64,000 nucleotides of DNA from Hongsoonwoonella zoysiae (GTDB taxonomy: Bacteria > Pseudomonadota > Alphaproteobacteria > Rhizobiales > Stappiaceae). Both the position numbers and the translations under genes were made by a program. The stretch spans positions 1,617,736-1,681,735 of the forward strand of contig NZ_JABRXF010000001.1 of the NCBI RefSeq assembly GCF_013266695.1. Direction: 5' to 3'. This document shows, piece by piece, positions 1 through 9,570 of the stretch (positions within the stretch are counted from its first letter, which is position 1; every line of letters begins with the position of its first letter). The notes under the pieces were generated by a model. It made no database searches. It was not told where the DNA came from and saw only the letters and a list, made by a program, of their open reading frames with translations.

Positions 1-236
1 TCCGGCTCGTCCGTGTCTTCGCCCAGCTTCACCCTGCCGTATTTCGACAGCGCAAGTCCCAGGCACACGAACAGCATGAAGCTCACCGTCAGCATGATGA
101 ACCATGCCCGGCTCGTGAACTGGATGGTGACGAGATTATTGGCGAATTCCGCCAGCCCTTGCGTGTCGGCGATCCCCCACACCGCGATTGCACCCGTCAG
201 GGCAAGGGCCGCAAGCAGCTTCGGATTATTGAACAA
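1..236 (-). CDS. BCCT family transporter, N-terminal part (truncated by window edge)
   Basis: The minus strand encodes an open frame running off the left edge. It begins with a short cytoplasmic stretch and two hydrophobic segments (around LLAALALTGAIAVWGI and FIMLTVSFMLFVCLGLAL), then SKYGRVKLGEDTDEP, the cytoplasmic motif that follows TM2 in betaine/choline/carnitine transporters (compare SRFGSVKLG in BetT). These proteins import quaternary ammonium compounds such as glycine betaine with Na+ or H+. No ATG or GTG lies between the upstream in-frame stop and the first TM; the TTG at 234-236, preceded by a GGGGG run about 10 nt upstream, is the best start. The start is uncertain; substrate cannot be decided from about 78 residues. 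Confidence 0.7.
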   Translation of the reverse strand, partial: MFNNPKLLAALALTGAIAVWGIADTQGLAEFANNLVTIQFTSRAWFIMLTVSFMLFVCLGLALSKYGRVKLGEDTDEP

Positions 237-335
237 GGCCTTGCCCCCGCCGGATCGAATTCCTGAGAATCCAATATATTTCCGCTACGGAAGGATTGTT
301 CCCGATCAATCGGCGCCACCGCAAGCTGGAACGCG

Positions 336-364
336 AAAAAAAACGGCCCCCGCGAAGGGGGCCG
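336..364 (-). terminator. Rho-independent terminator of the CUT2 sugar operon
   Basis: Read on the minus strand there is an 8-bp perfect stem (CGGCCCCC/GGGGGCCG) with a 5-nt loop followed by eight T. It lies 27 nt beyond the stop codon of the sugar-binding protein and ends that operon before the BCCT gene. Confidence 0.9.
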
Positions 365-390
365 TCCCGGGACGTTCCGGAAGGTTCCGA

Positions 391-1344
391 TCAGAACGGG
401 CTGTCGGGGAAGTAATAGCTTTCGGCGTTTTCCGGCGTGATCAGCACCGAGCCGATGATGAACCGGCCGGAAACGGGCGCGTTTGAAACGAACTTCAGCG
501 CCGTCATCTCGATCGCCGAGGCGATCATAGCCGGCGGATAGGTGACATTCACCGGGATCATCCTGTCGCCGTCCATGACGCGCTTGATCATTTCCTTCAT
601 GCCGGCGCCGCCCAGCACCCACATCTCCTCGGCGCGGTCGGCCTGGTTGATGGCTTCCAGCACGCCCACGGCCATGTCGTCGTCGGACGCCCAGACCGCG
701 TCGATCTCGGGATATTTCGACAGGAAATCCTGCATCACGGTAAAGGCGTCGTCACGGTTCCAGTTGCCGTGCTCCATGCCGAGGATCTCGATGCCGCTAC
801 CCTCGAGTGCTGCCTGAAAGGCTTCCACGCGTTCGTTGTCGATGGTGGTGGGAATGCCGCGCAAAACCACGATCTTGCCGCCGTCCGGCAATTGCTGCCT
901 GAAATATTCGCCCGCCACCCGGCCGAAGCCCGGGTTGTCGCCGGCGACATAAAGGTCCTCGATGCCGTCTTCGGACAGTCCGCGGTCGACGACGGTCACC
1001 CATTTGCCGGCTTCCGCCACGCGTTTCACCGGCCCTGTCAGCGGGTCGGATTCGAACGGCAGCACGACGAGCGCGTCGATGTCGCGGGTGGCCATCATGT
1101 CCTCGATGTCGCTCACCTGCTTGCCGGGGTCGCTGGCGGTCGCCAGAACGAAGTCGAGCTGCGGATAGGCTTCTTCCAGCCGGTTCACCGCTTCCTGCGC
1201 GTGGTAGTTCATGCCGCCCGCCCAGCCGTGCGTCGCCGCCGGGATCGACACCCCGATCACCGAGGTTTCCTGCGCCGCCGCCGATGCCGGCAAGGCGAGT
1301 GCCGTCACGACCGCCAGGGCCTTGAATGCGTTTGTCACTCCCAT
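391..1344 (-). CDS. Sugar ABC transporter substrate-binding protein (CUT2, ribose/allose type)
   Basis: The 317-residue protein starts with a cleavable signal peptide (hydrophobic core ALAVVTALALPASAAA, cleavage probably after AAA-QE) and is a periplasmic binding protein of type I fold (Peripla_BP_4). VIGVSIPAATHGWAGG opens the first lobe, ALVVLPFESDPL and DAVWASDDDMAVGVLEAI are typical of ribose/allose binders. It should hand a monosaccharide or polyol to the permease encoded just upstream. A GGGAGAAA ribosome site precedes the ATG. It is the last gene of a five-gene operon and ends 27 nt before a strong terminator. The sugar is not predictable from sequence; the Gfo/Idh and TIM-barrel enzymes in the operon suggest a substrate that is oxidised then epimerised. 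Confidence 0.9.
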   Translation of the reverse strand: MGVTNAFKALAVVTALALPASAAAQETSVIGVSIPAATHGWAGGMNYHAQEAVNRLEEAYPQLDFVLATASDPGKQVSDIEDMMATRDIDALVVLPFESDPLTGPVKRVAEAGKWVTVVDRGLSEDGIEDLYVAGDNPGFGRVAGEYFRQQLPDGGKIVVLRGIPTTIDNERVEAFQAALEGSGIEILGMEHGNWNRDDAFTVMQDFLSKYPEIDAVWASDDDMAVGVLEAINQADRAEEMWVLGGAGMKEMIKRVMDGDRMIPVNVTYPPAMIASAIEMTALKFVSNAPVSGRFIIGSVLITPENAESYYFPDSPF

Positions 1345-1398
1345 CGCGTTTCTCCCTCTGTTGCCCTGTCCCGTTTCGAACAGGCGGTTTGGCCATCA

Positions 1399-1416
1399 GG
1401 TGACGGGTCCGTCACC
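1399..1416 (-). other. Intra-operon hairpin between permease and binding-protein genes
   Basis: GGTGACGG and CCGTCACC form a perfect inverted repeat that touches the permease stop codon and has no T-run. Such hairpins next to binding-protein genes commonly protect or process the mRNA so the binding protein is made in excess. Function here is inferred. Confidence 0.5.
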
Positions 1417-2418
1417 TATCGTGTCGCCTTCTTCTGGCGTTGCAGAACGACGGCCAAAATGATGATCACGCCCTGGATCGCCCCGTTGAGGTAGGGGCTG
1501 ACGAGGTCCGTGAGATTGAGGATGTTTTCGATCAGGTTGAGGATCAGCACGCCGATAACGGTGCCCCACACGCGCCCGAAGCCGCCTTTCAGCACCGTAC
1601 CGCCGATGATCACCGCCGCGATCGCTTCAAGCTCCCACAGCACGCCGGTCGAGCTTGAGGCGGAGCCGAGGCGCGGCACATACATGATCGTGGCAACGCC
1701 CACGAGCACGCCGAGAAGCACATAGCCGGCAAGCCGTGCACGGTCGACGTGGACGGCGGAATAGCGCGCCACTTGTTCGTTGGAGCCGATCGCCGCGCAG
1801 TGCCGCCCGAAGGCCGTATGCCGCATGACGATCTCACCGAGCGCCGCAATCGCCAGGAACACGATGATCGGCCAGGCGATGCCGAAGATGCCGTCGTAAT
1901 AGACGGGGCGGTAAACCTCGCGGACGCTGAAATTGAGCGAAAGCGTGCCCCCGTCGGCAAGCCAGGTGACGAGCGAGCGGAAGATGCCCATGCTGCCGAG
2001 CGTGACGATGAAGGCTTCTATTCGCGCCTGCGTGATCAGGAGCCCGTTGAAGAGGCCGGCGGCGAAGCCGATGGCGAGCGCGGCCGCCATGCCGGCGAGG
2101 ATCGTCGGCCATCCGGTCCCCAGCGTTGGCACCAGCGCGTTCATGACGATGATCATCAGCCCTGCGATGAAGGCGGCCATGGAGCCGACGGAAAGGTCGA
2201 GCCCGCCTGCCGTGATGACGAACGTCATGCCCACGGCGATGATGCCGATGAATGCGGAGCGGGCGAGTACGTTCGTCACGTTGCCGTAGCTCAGGAAATT
2301 CGGGTTCATCAGCGCGCCGATGATGATCAGCACGATCAGCGCCACGATCGGCCCGATGACGTGAAGGTCGATTGCCGGCCTGCCGTTCTTCACCGCCGCT
2401 TTTCCCGCTGTGGTCGCA

Positions 2419-2426
<8 letters not shown>
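1416..2426 (-). CDS. Sugar ABC transporter permease (CUT2, RbsC-like)
   Basis: 336 residues with eight or more hydrophobic segments and the family signature GMTFVITAGGLDLSVGSMAA near the first third, which is diagnostic of the BPD_transp_2 family (RbsC/AraH/XylH). The product forms the membrane channel for the sugar delivered by the downstream-encoded binding protein. The start is placed at MANATTAG rather than 36 nt upstream because that start overlaps the ATPase stop by only 8 nt, as expected for translational coupling. The C-terminus ends in a basic tail (RQKKATR). Confidence 0.9.
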
Positions 2427-3972
<1,546 letters not shown>

Positions 3973-3982
3973 GGCATTGCCC

Positions 3983-5152
3983 TCACAGGCTGACCCAGGC
4001 TGCATTGCGCCTGGAGGATCTGACGCAGGCATCCACGAAGGCGACACCCGCCACCCCGTCCTCGACGGTCGGGAAAATCACGTCGCTCGGCGTCGTCTCG
4101 CCGTTGCGCTTCGCGATGATCGCGCGCGCGGCTTCGGCGTAGATATTGGCGAACCCTTCGAGGTAACCTTCCGGGTGGCCCGCAGGCACGCGGCTCACGC
4201 GCGCCGCCGCTTCGCCCGCGCCTGCGCCGCCCCGGGTAATCAGCCGCTTCGGCTCACCCAGCGGGGTAAACCACAGCTTGTTCGGCTCTTCCTGGGCCCA
4301 CTCGATCCCGCCTCGCGAGCCATAAACACGCAGTGTCAGCGCGTTCTCGTTGCCGGTCGCAACCTGGCTCGACCAGAGCATGCCCTTCGCCCCGCCGGCA
4401 AAGCGCATCATCACGTGAACATTGTCGTCAAGCGAACGGCCTTCCACGAAGGTGTCGAGATCGGCACACAGGCTTTCAAGCTGAAGTCCGGTCACGAAAG
4501 ACGCGAGATTGAAGGCATGCGTGCCGATATCGCCGACACAGCCGCCCGCGCCCGAGCGTTCCGGGTCGGTGCGCCATTCCGCCTGTTTCAGGCCGGAACG
4601 TTCCAGCGGTTCGGCCAGCCAGTCCTGCGCGTATTCGGCCTGCACGACGCGGATGTCGCCAAGCTCTCCCTTTCGCACCATCTCGCGCGCGTGGCGGATC
4701 ATCGGGTAGCCGGTGTAATTGTGCGTGAGCACGAACAGCGCGCCGGATTTCTCAGTCAAAGCGGCAAGCTTTTTGGCGTCAGCCAGCGTGGAGGTCAGCG
4801 GCTTGTCGCAGATCACATGAATGCCGCGCTTCAGGAATTCGCGCGCGGCCTGATAGTGCATGTGGTTCGGGGTGACGATGGCAACCGCCTCGATCCCGTC
4901 CTTGATCCGGTTTTCGCGGATCGCCATGTCGCGGAAATTTGCATAGATGCGGTCTTCGGCAAGGCCCAGCATCCTGCCGGATTCTTCAGCCTTCTCCGGT
5001 GTGGAGGAAAGCGCGCCCGCAACCAGCTCGAACTGGTCGTCGAGGCGGGCAGCAATGCGGTGCACCGCGCCGATGAAGGCGTCCTTGCCGCCGCCCACCA
5101 TGCCAAGGCGGATGCGGGCAGGGCGGGCTTCGCTCGATCCCTTGATCGTCAT
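3983..5152 (-). CDS. Gfo/Idh/MocA family oxidoreductase
   Basis: 389 residues. An N-terminal Rossmann fold (RLGMVGGGKDAFIGAVHR) binds NAD(P), and VICDKPLTS carries the conserved lysine of the EKP-type catalytic motif; the C-terminal half is the usual beta-sheet substrate domain with DIGTHAFNLASF. Members oxidise or reduce inositols, sugars and related polyols. The start at MTIKGSS lies 4 nt after the stop of the TIM-barrel gene. Together with that epimerase it probably converts the sugar imported by the same operon. Exact substrate unknown. Confidence 0.87.
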   Translation of the reverse strand: MTIKGSSEARPARIRLGMVGGGKDAFIGAVHRIAARLDDQFELVAGALSSTPEKAEESGRMLGLAEDRIYANFRDMAIRENRIKDGIEAVAIVTPNHMHYQAAREFLKRGIHVICDKPLTSTLADAKKLAALTEKSGALFVLTHNYTGYPMIRHAREMVRKGELGDIRVVQAEYAQDWLAEPLERSGLKQAEWRTDPERSGAGGCVGDIGTHAFNLASFVTGLQLESLCADLDTFVEGRSLDDNVHVMMRFAGGAKGMLWSSQVATGNENALTLRVYGSRGGIEWAQEEPNKLWFTPLGEPKRLITRGGAGAGEAAARVSRVPAGHPEGYLEGFANIYAEAARAIIAKRNGETTPSDVIFPTVEDGVAGVAFVDACVRSSRRNAAWVSL

Positions 5153-5156
5153 GGCC

Positions 5157-6215
5157 TCACCCCTCCAGCCCGAGCATGCGGCGGTTCGCGGCTTCATCCG
5201 CTCCGCCGCCCGCGAAATCGTCGAAGGCCTTTTCCGTCACGCGGATGATGTGGGCGCGGACGAATTCCGCTCCCTCGCGCGCGCCGTCTTCCGGGCGCTT
5301 CAGGCAGCATTCCCATTCCACGACCGCCCAGCCGTCGAAGTCGTTCGCCGCCATCTTGGAAAACACCGCACCGAAATCGACCTGCCCGTCGCCGAGCGAG
5401 CGGAAACGCCCCGCCCGGTTCACCCAGCTCTGGTAACCGGAGTAGACGCCCTGCCGCCCGGTCGGGTTGAATTCCGCGTCCTTGACATGGAACATCCGGA
5501 TGCGGTCGCGGTAGATGTCGATATTGTCGAGATAGTCGAGGCACTGGAGCACGTAGTGCGACGGGTCGTAGAGCATGTTCGCCCGCGCGTGATTGTCCAC
5601 GCGCTCAAGGAACATCTCGTAGGTAATGCCGTCGTGCAGGTCCTCACCCGGGTGGATTTCATAGCAGATGTCGACGCCGCACTCCTCGGCATGGTCGAGG
5701 ATCGGCCTCCACCGCCGCGCCAGTTCGTCGAAGGCGGTTTCGATCAGGCCCGCCGGGCGCTGCGGCCAGGGGTAGACATAGGGCCAGGCCAGCGCGCCGG
5801 AGAAGGAGGCGAGGGTATTGAGCCCCATGTTCTTCGAGGCGGAAAGCGCCTTCTTCACCTGATCGACGGCCCATTCCTGACGGGCCTTGGGGTTGCCGCG
5901 GTTTTCCGGCGTCGTGAAGCCGTCGAAGGCTTCGTCATAGGCCGGGTGAACGGCGACGAGCTGGCCCTGAAGGTGCGTTGAAAGGTCGGTCACCTCCACG
6001 CCGTTTTCGCGCGCCTTGCCCTTGAATTCGTCGCAATAGTCCTTGGAGGAGGCGGCCTTGTCGAGGTCGATCAGACGTGCGTCCCAACTCGGCACCTGCA
6101 CCCCGGCATAGCCGCAGTCGGCCGCCCAGCGGGTAATGGCATCCCATGAGTTGAAGGGGGCGTCGTCGCCCGCGAACTGGGCGAGGAAGAGCGCAGGGCC
6201 CTTGATCGTCTTCAT
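5157..6215 (-). CDS. Sugar phosphate isomerase/epimerase family protein (AP-endonuclease-2 TIM barrel)
   Basis: 352 residues, first gene of the operon. It shows the metal-binding pattern of the xylose-isomerase-like TIM barrel: Glu in DICYEIHPGEDL, Asp/His in LYDPSHYVLQ, His in MFHVKDAEF and Glu in WAVVEWECC. Such proteins epimerise ketoses or keto-inositols (IolE/IolI, tagatose 3-epimerase relatives). TIM-barrel plus Gfo/Idh pairs are a recurring catabolic unit for inositol-like and 3-keto-sugar substrates. The 535-nt gap upstream holds two LacI operators that likely control this promoter. Confidence 0.85.
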   Translation of the reverse strand: MKTIKGPALFLAQFAGDDAPFNSWDAITRWAADCGYAGVQVPSWDARLIDLDKAASSKDYCDEFKGKARENGVEVTDLSTHLQGQLVAVHPAYDEAFDGFTTPENRGNPKARQEWAVDQVKKALSASKNMGLNTLASFSGALAWPYVYPWPQRPAGLIETAFDELARRWRPILDHAEECGVDICYEIHPGEDLHDGITYEMFLERVDNHARANMLYDPSHYVLQCLDYLDNIDIYRDRIRMFHVKDAEFNPTGRQGVYSGYQSWVNRAGRFRSLGDGQVDFGAVFSKMAANDFDGWAVVEWECCLKRPEDGAREGAEFVRAHIIRVTEKAFDDFAGGGADEAANRRMLGLEG

Positions 6216-6469
6216 CTGTTCCTCCCTAGATCAACCTGCGTTCAGGTGCATTCGCCTGAACGCAGAAAAGTTGATCGCATTTAATCTTCCAGAGCATATC
6301 TCTGTGGCGCGCGGCCCGCTTGTTTCGCGAACTCTGTGTGCCGTTCATCGATCTGGAATTCGGAATGCGTCTTGCCGGAATTTCCGGCCGGCATTCTCTT
6401 TCTTGTTCGGCTCGCGGTCCCGATTCGCACCCCGTTTCAGGGCCTTGGGACGCGGTCCGTAAATATCTT

Positions 6470-6483
6470 TGTAATCGATTACA
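6470..6483. promoter_or_regulatory. LacI-family operator, copy 1
   Basis: TGTAATCGATTACA, a perfect 14-bp palindrome with the central CG typical of LacI-family sites. It lies between the divergent operon (start 6215) and the LacI gene (start 6749). Confidence 0.8.
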
Positions 6484-6501
6484 TATTGTCCTACACTATC
6501 A

Positions 6502-6515
6502 TGTAATCGATTACA
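6502..6515. promoter_or_regulatory. LacI-family operator, copy 2
   Basis: An identical TGTAATCGATTACA whose centre is 32 bp from copy 1, about three helical turns, so two repressor dimers would sit on the same DNA face. Confidence 0.8.
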
Positions 6516-6627
6516 AGAGAGTTTTACGTAGCGTTATGGCTATCCGGTTTGAACTTCCGGGAAAAGCCGCGCAAAAGAAAGCTCTCCGGTGGCTTCAGGC
6601 TCGTGCAGCCGTCGCGCCGCCACTAGA

Positions 6628-6672
6628 GCATGTCCCCCAAAAGTGGGCACCGGTTTTGGGATAAGGACATGC
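6628..6672. repeat. Intergenic palindromic repeat, rhizobial type
   Basis: GCATGTCC at 6628-6635 and GGACATGC at 6665-6672 flank an inner inverted repeat (CCCAAAA...TTTTGGG). From memory this closely resembles mobile palindromic elements scattered through Rhizobiales genomes. It precedes the LacI gene. Confidence 0.6.
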
Positions 6673-6688
6673 GCAATATCAAATAGAT

Positions 6689-6728
6689 AGAGCGCGTCCG
6701 GTGATTCCGATTAAATAAGACGCGCTCT
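6689..6728. repeat. Second intergenic palindrome (AGAGCGCGTC ... GACGCGCTCT)
   Basis: A perfect 10-bp inverted repeat separated by 20 nt, directly after the previous palindrome and 20 nt before the LacI start codon. The two together look like one composite extragenic element. A transcript of the LacI gene starting upstream would carry both hairpins in its leader. Confidence 0.6.
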
Positions 6729-6748
6729 AATCGGCAAGGCTTCGGCGC

Positions 6749-7789
6749 ATGATCAAACCCCTTCCGAGAATCCGCGATGTGGCATTGGCCGCCGGCGTAT
6801 CTACGGCCACCGTCAGCCGCGCCCTGTCGCATCCCGAAAGGGTGTCGAAGGAGACGCGGGAGCGCGTCCTCGCCGCCGTCGAAAAGACCGGCTACACGAT
6901 AAATTATGCCGCGCGGAACCTGCGCCGCCGCCGCACGGGCTCCATCGTCGTTCTCGTGCCCAACCTTGCCAATCCGTTCTTTTCGGCCATCCTGTCGGCG
7001 ATAGCCTCCGAAATCGCGCCCGCCGGCTATAACGTGCTGATCGCCGATACCGCCCAGCCGCCGCACAGCGAGCAGCGCATTCTCGAATATCTGAACAACA
7101 ACCGGGCCGACGGCCTCATCCTGCTGGACGGTGCGCTCAAGGGCGTGATCGAGCGGGGGAGGGAACTGTCGGTCGGTCTGCCGCCGCTCATCTTCGCCTG
7201 CGAATGGATTTCCGAAGACGGCTTTCCCTCGGTCAGGATCGACAATGCCGAAGGCGCGCGCCTCGCCATTCGCCATCTCGTCGACCTCGGCCACACGCGG
7301 ATCGGTCATGTTGCGGGACCGCCGGAAAACGTCCTGACGGTGGAGCGTCGGCGCGGCGCGCGCGAGGCGATTGCTAAAGCCGGCCTTGAAATCCGCGAAG
7401 ACTGGTTCTTCCCGGGTGACTTCACCATGGGTTCGGGTGCCGAGGCCGCGCGCGCATGGTTCTCCTTGAAGGACAGGCCGACGGCAATCTTCTGTTCCAG
7501 TGACGAGATGGCCTTCGGCTTCATATCCGAGCTTCACCGCAACGGGCTCGAAGTGCCCGATGCCGTTTCCGTCGTCGGCTTTGACGATATCGAGATTTCG
7601 AAACGCTTCGTCCCCTCGCTCACCACCATCCATCAGCCGCGCGCGCGCATCGGGCGGAAGGCGGCGCGCCTGTTGCTTGACGTTATCGATGGAGATGACG
7701 AGGACCGGCGAAGGGCGCGCACCGCCGCGCCCGAAATCCTGCCGATCGAACTCGTCGTTCGCGAAAGCACGAGCAAAGCCCGCGCCTGA
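6749..7789 (+). CDS. LacI family transcriptional regulator of the CUT2 operon
   Basis: 346 residues. The N-terminal helix-turn-helix reads IRDVALAAGVSTATVSRALS with the hinge region NYAARNLRRRRTGSIVVLVP, followed by a periplasmic-binding-protein-like effector domain. It is divergent from the sugar operon and two identical palindromes lie between them, so it very likely represses that operon and is released by the sugar or a catabolite. The C-terminal FDDIEISKRFVPSLTTIHQP motif is typical of the family. Confidence 0.92.
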   Translation: MIKPLPRIRDVALAAGVSTATVSRALSHPERVSKETRERVLAAVEKTGYTINYAARNLRRRRTGSIVVLVPNLANPFFSAILSAIASEIAPAGYNVLIADTAQPPHSEQRILEYLNNNRADGLILLDGALKGVIERGRELSVGLPPLIFACEWISEDGFPSVRIDNAEGARLAIRHLVDLGHTRIGHVAGPPENVLTVERRRGAREAIAKAGLEIREDWFFPGDFTMGSGAEAARAWFSLKDRPTAIFCSSDEMAFGFISELHRNGLEVPDAVSVVGFDDIEISKRFVPSLTTIHQPRARIGRKAARLLLDVIDGDDEDRRRARTAAPEILPIELVVRESTSKARA

Positions 7790-7851
7790 ATTTCCGCCAC
7801 TTTGGTTAGTTACGTTCTTGCCTGGAACGTCCCTGCCGTGGAGGAACTTCG

Positions 7852-8574
7852 ATGAACAATCGAGATCGCGATTTTTCCGGCCTCAGGGCCTGCTTCATCA
7901 ACACCACCCTGAAATCGAGCGGGCAGGGCGAGAGCCATACCGAGCGGCTGATGCGCAACAGCATGGCGATCATGGAAAAAAACGCCGTCACGGTCGATTA
8001 CATCCGCGCGGCGGACCATGACATCGCCTTCGGCATATATCCGGACATGCGCGAACACGGCGCGAAGGTGGATGACTGGCCGGAAAAGGTCTGGCCGAAG
8101 ATTTCGGCAAGCGACATCCTCGTCATCGGCACGCCGATCTGGCTCGGCGAGGAATCTTCGATCTGCCGCGTGATCATCGAACGTCTTTACGCCCACAGCG
8201 CCGAGCGCAACGACAAGGGCCAATATGTCTATTACGGCAAGGTCGGCGGTTGCGTGGTGACGGGAAACGAGGACGGCATCAAACATTGTTCGATGACCGT
8301 GCTCTACGCGCTCCAGCACATCGGGCTGACCATCCCCCCGCAGGCCGATTGCGGCTGGATCGGCGAAGCCGGGCCCGGCCCATCCTACGGCGACGACGGC
8401 GTGGGGCTGGACAATGATTTCACGAAACGCAACACCACCTTCATGACCTGGAACCTGATGCATATGGCGGATCTGCTTCGCCGCAACGGCGGCTTTCCCG
8501 CCCATGGCAATCAGCCGGTCGCCTGGGAGAAGGGCGAGCGCTTCGATCACCCCGAACCTGGCAGCGTTTCATGA
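7852..8574 (+). CDS. Flavodoxin-fold NAD(P)H oxidoreductase family protein
   Basis: 240 residues with GGAGGA 7-8 nt before the ATG. The layout is that of FMN-dependent NADPH reductases: LRACFINTTLKSSGQGESHT for the phosphate-binding loop, DILVIGTPIWLG for the second flavin loop, and GGCVVTGNEDG for the third. It probably reduces quinones, azo compounds or similar acceptors in the cytoplasm with FMN. It lies 62 nt after the LacI gene on the same strand, but there is no evidence that it belongs to the sugar pathway. Confidence 0.8.
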   Translation: MNNRDRDFSGLRACFINTTLKSSGQGESHTERLMRNSMAIMEKNAVTVDYIRAADHDIAFGIYPDMREHGAKVDDWPEKVWPKISASDILVIGTPIWLGEESSICRVIIERLYAHSAERNDKGQYVYYGKVGGCVVTGNEDGIKHCSMTVLYALQHIGLTIPPQADCGWIGEAGPGPSYGDDGVGLDNDFTKRNTTFMTWNLMHMADLLRRNGGFPAHGNQPVAWEKGERFDHPEPGSVS

Positions 8575-8781
8575 CCTGATCCGCTGGTCGCGAGGGGCGG
8601 GGATAAGTTTCGTTATGGGTTTGGCCGCCTGCCTTGCCGTCCGGGTCCCGGTCGGGCGACTTGTAAAGATGCGCCAGGTGCGCGCACGGCGTTCGAGGGA
8701 TTTCAGATTCACCTTTTTGGTGCTGCCTGGAATTCAGTTGGGCGGTTGGGGAATTTTCCTCGCCGCTGTTGGCAGCCGGGA

Positions 8782-9567
8782 TCAGCCGCCCTTCGGCGCA
8801 TCGCCATCCGGTTTTCCGGCGATCCCTTCCAAAGCCTTCATCAGCTCGATCGGTAGCGGAAAGACGATCGTCGAGCTTTTGTCGCCCGCGATATCATGCA
8901 GCGCGCCGAAGAAGCGCAACTGCATGGCATTCGGCTGTTTTGCAAGGATTTCACCCGCTTCTGCCAGCTTTTGCGCCGCCTGCTGCTCGCCTTCCGCATT
9001 GATGATCTTGGCGCGGCGCACCCGTTCGGCCTCCGCCTGTTTGGCGATCGCGCGGATCATGCTCTCGTCGATGTCGACATGCTTTATCTCGACGTTGGAA
9101 ACCTTGATGCCCCAGTTATCCGTCTGCCGATCCAGTATTTCCTGAATATCCGCATTCAGCTTGTCGCGTTCCGCCAGCATTTCGTCCAGCTCATGCTTTC
9201 CAAGGACGGAGCGTAAGGTCGTCTGCGCCAGTTGGCTTGTCGCTGAAGTATAGTTTTCGACATTTATGATTGCGCGCTGCGGGTCGATAATTCGGTAGTA
9301 TATGACCGCGTTTACTTTGACAGAGACATTGTCGCGGGAAATCACGTCCTGGCTCGGCACATCCTCCACGAACATGCGCAGGTCCGTTCGTACGACCTGC
9401 TGGACCACCGGGATGATGATCACGAACCCCGGCCCGCAAACCCTTGAGAAGCGGCCCAGCGTAAAGACGACGCCGCGCTCGTACTCTCGGAAAATGCGGA
9501 TCGCCGAGGCGAAAAACATGATGACGAGGACGCCGATCAGGGCGTAGCCGATCCAGTCGAAAAGCAT
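8782..9567 (-). CDS. Slipin family protein (stomatin/SPFH domain)
   Basis: 261 residues: an N-terminal membrane anchor (about residues 5-23), then the SPFH/band-7 domain ([40 protein letters not shown]) and a short coiled coil rich in Ala/Glu ([20 protein letters not shown]). Bacterial slipins assemble into membrane-bound rings and act with NfeD-type proteases in membrane quality control. The gene starts 3 nt after the nfeD stop, the classic operon pairing. No terminator is obvious in the 207 nt downstream. Confidence 0.92.
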   Translation of the reverse strand: MLFDWIGYALIGVLVIMFFASAIRIFREYERGVVFTLGRFSRVCGPGFVIIIPVVQQVVRTDLRMFVEDVPSQDVISRDNVSVKVNAVIYYRIIDPQRAIINVENYTSATSQLAQTTLRSVLGKHELDEMLAERDKLNADIQEILDRQTDNWGIKVSNVEIKHVDIDESMIRAIAKQAEAERVRRAKIINAEGEQQAAQKLAEAGEILAKQPNAMQLRFFGALHDIAGDKSSTIVFPLPIELMKALEGIAGKPDGDAPKGG

Positions 9568-9570
9568 GGT

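Noticed and set aside
769-1494. Long plus-strand open frame opposite the sugar-binding protein gene
   Set aside because: It is antisense to a clear family member, lacks a ribosome site and has the Arg/His/Ala-rich composition of shadow frames in GC-rich DNA.
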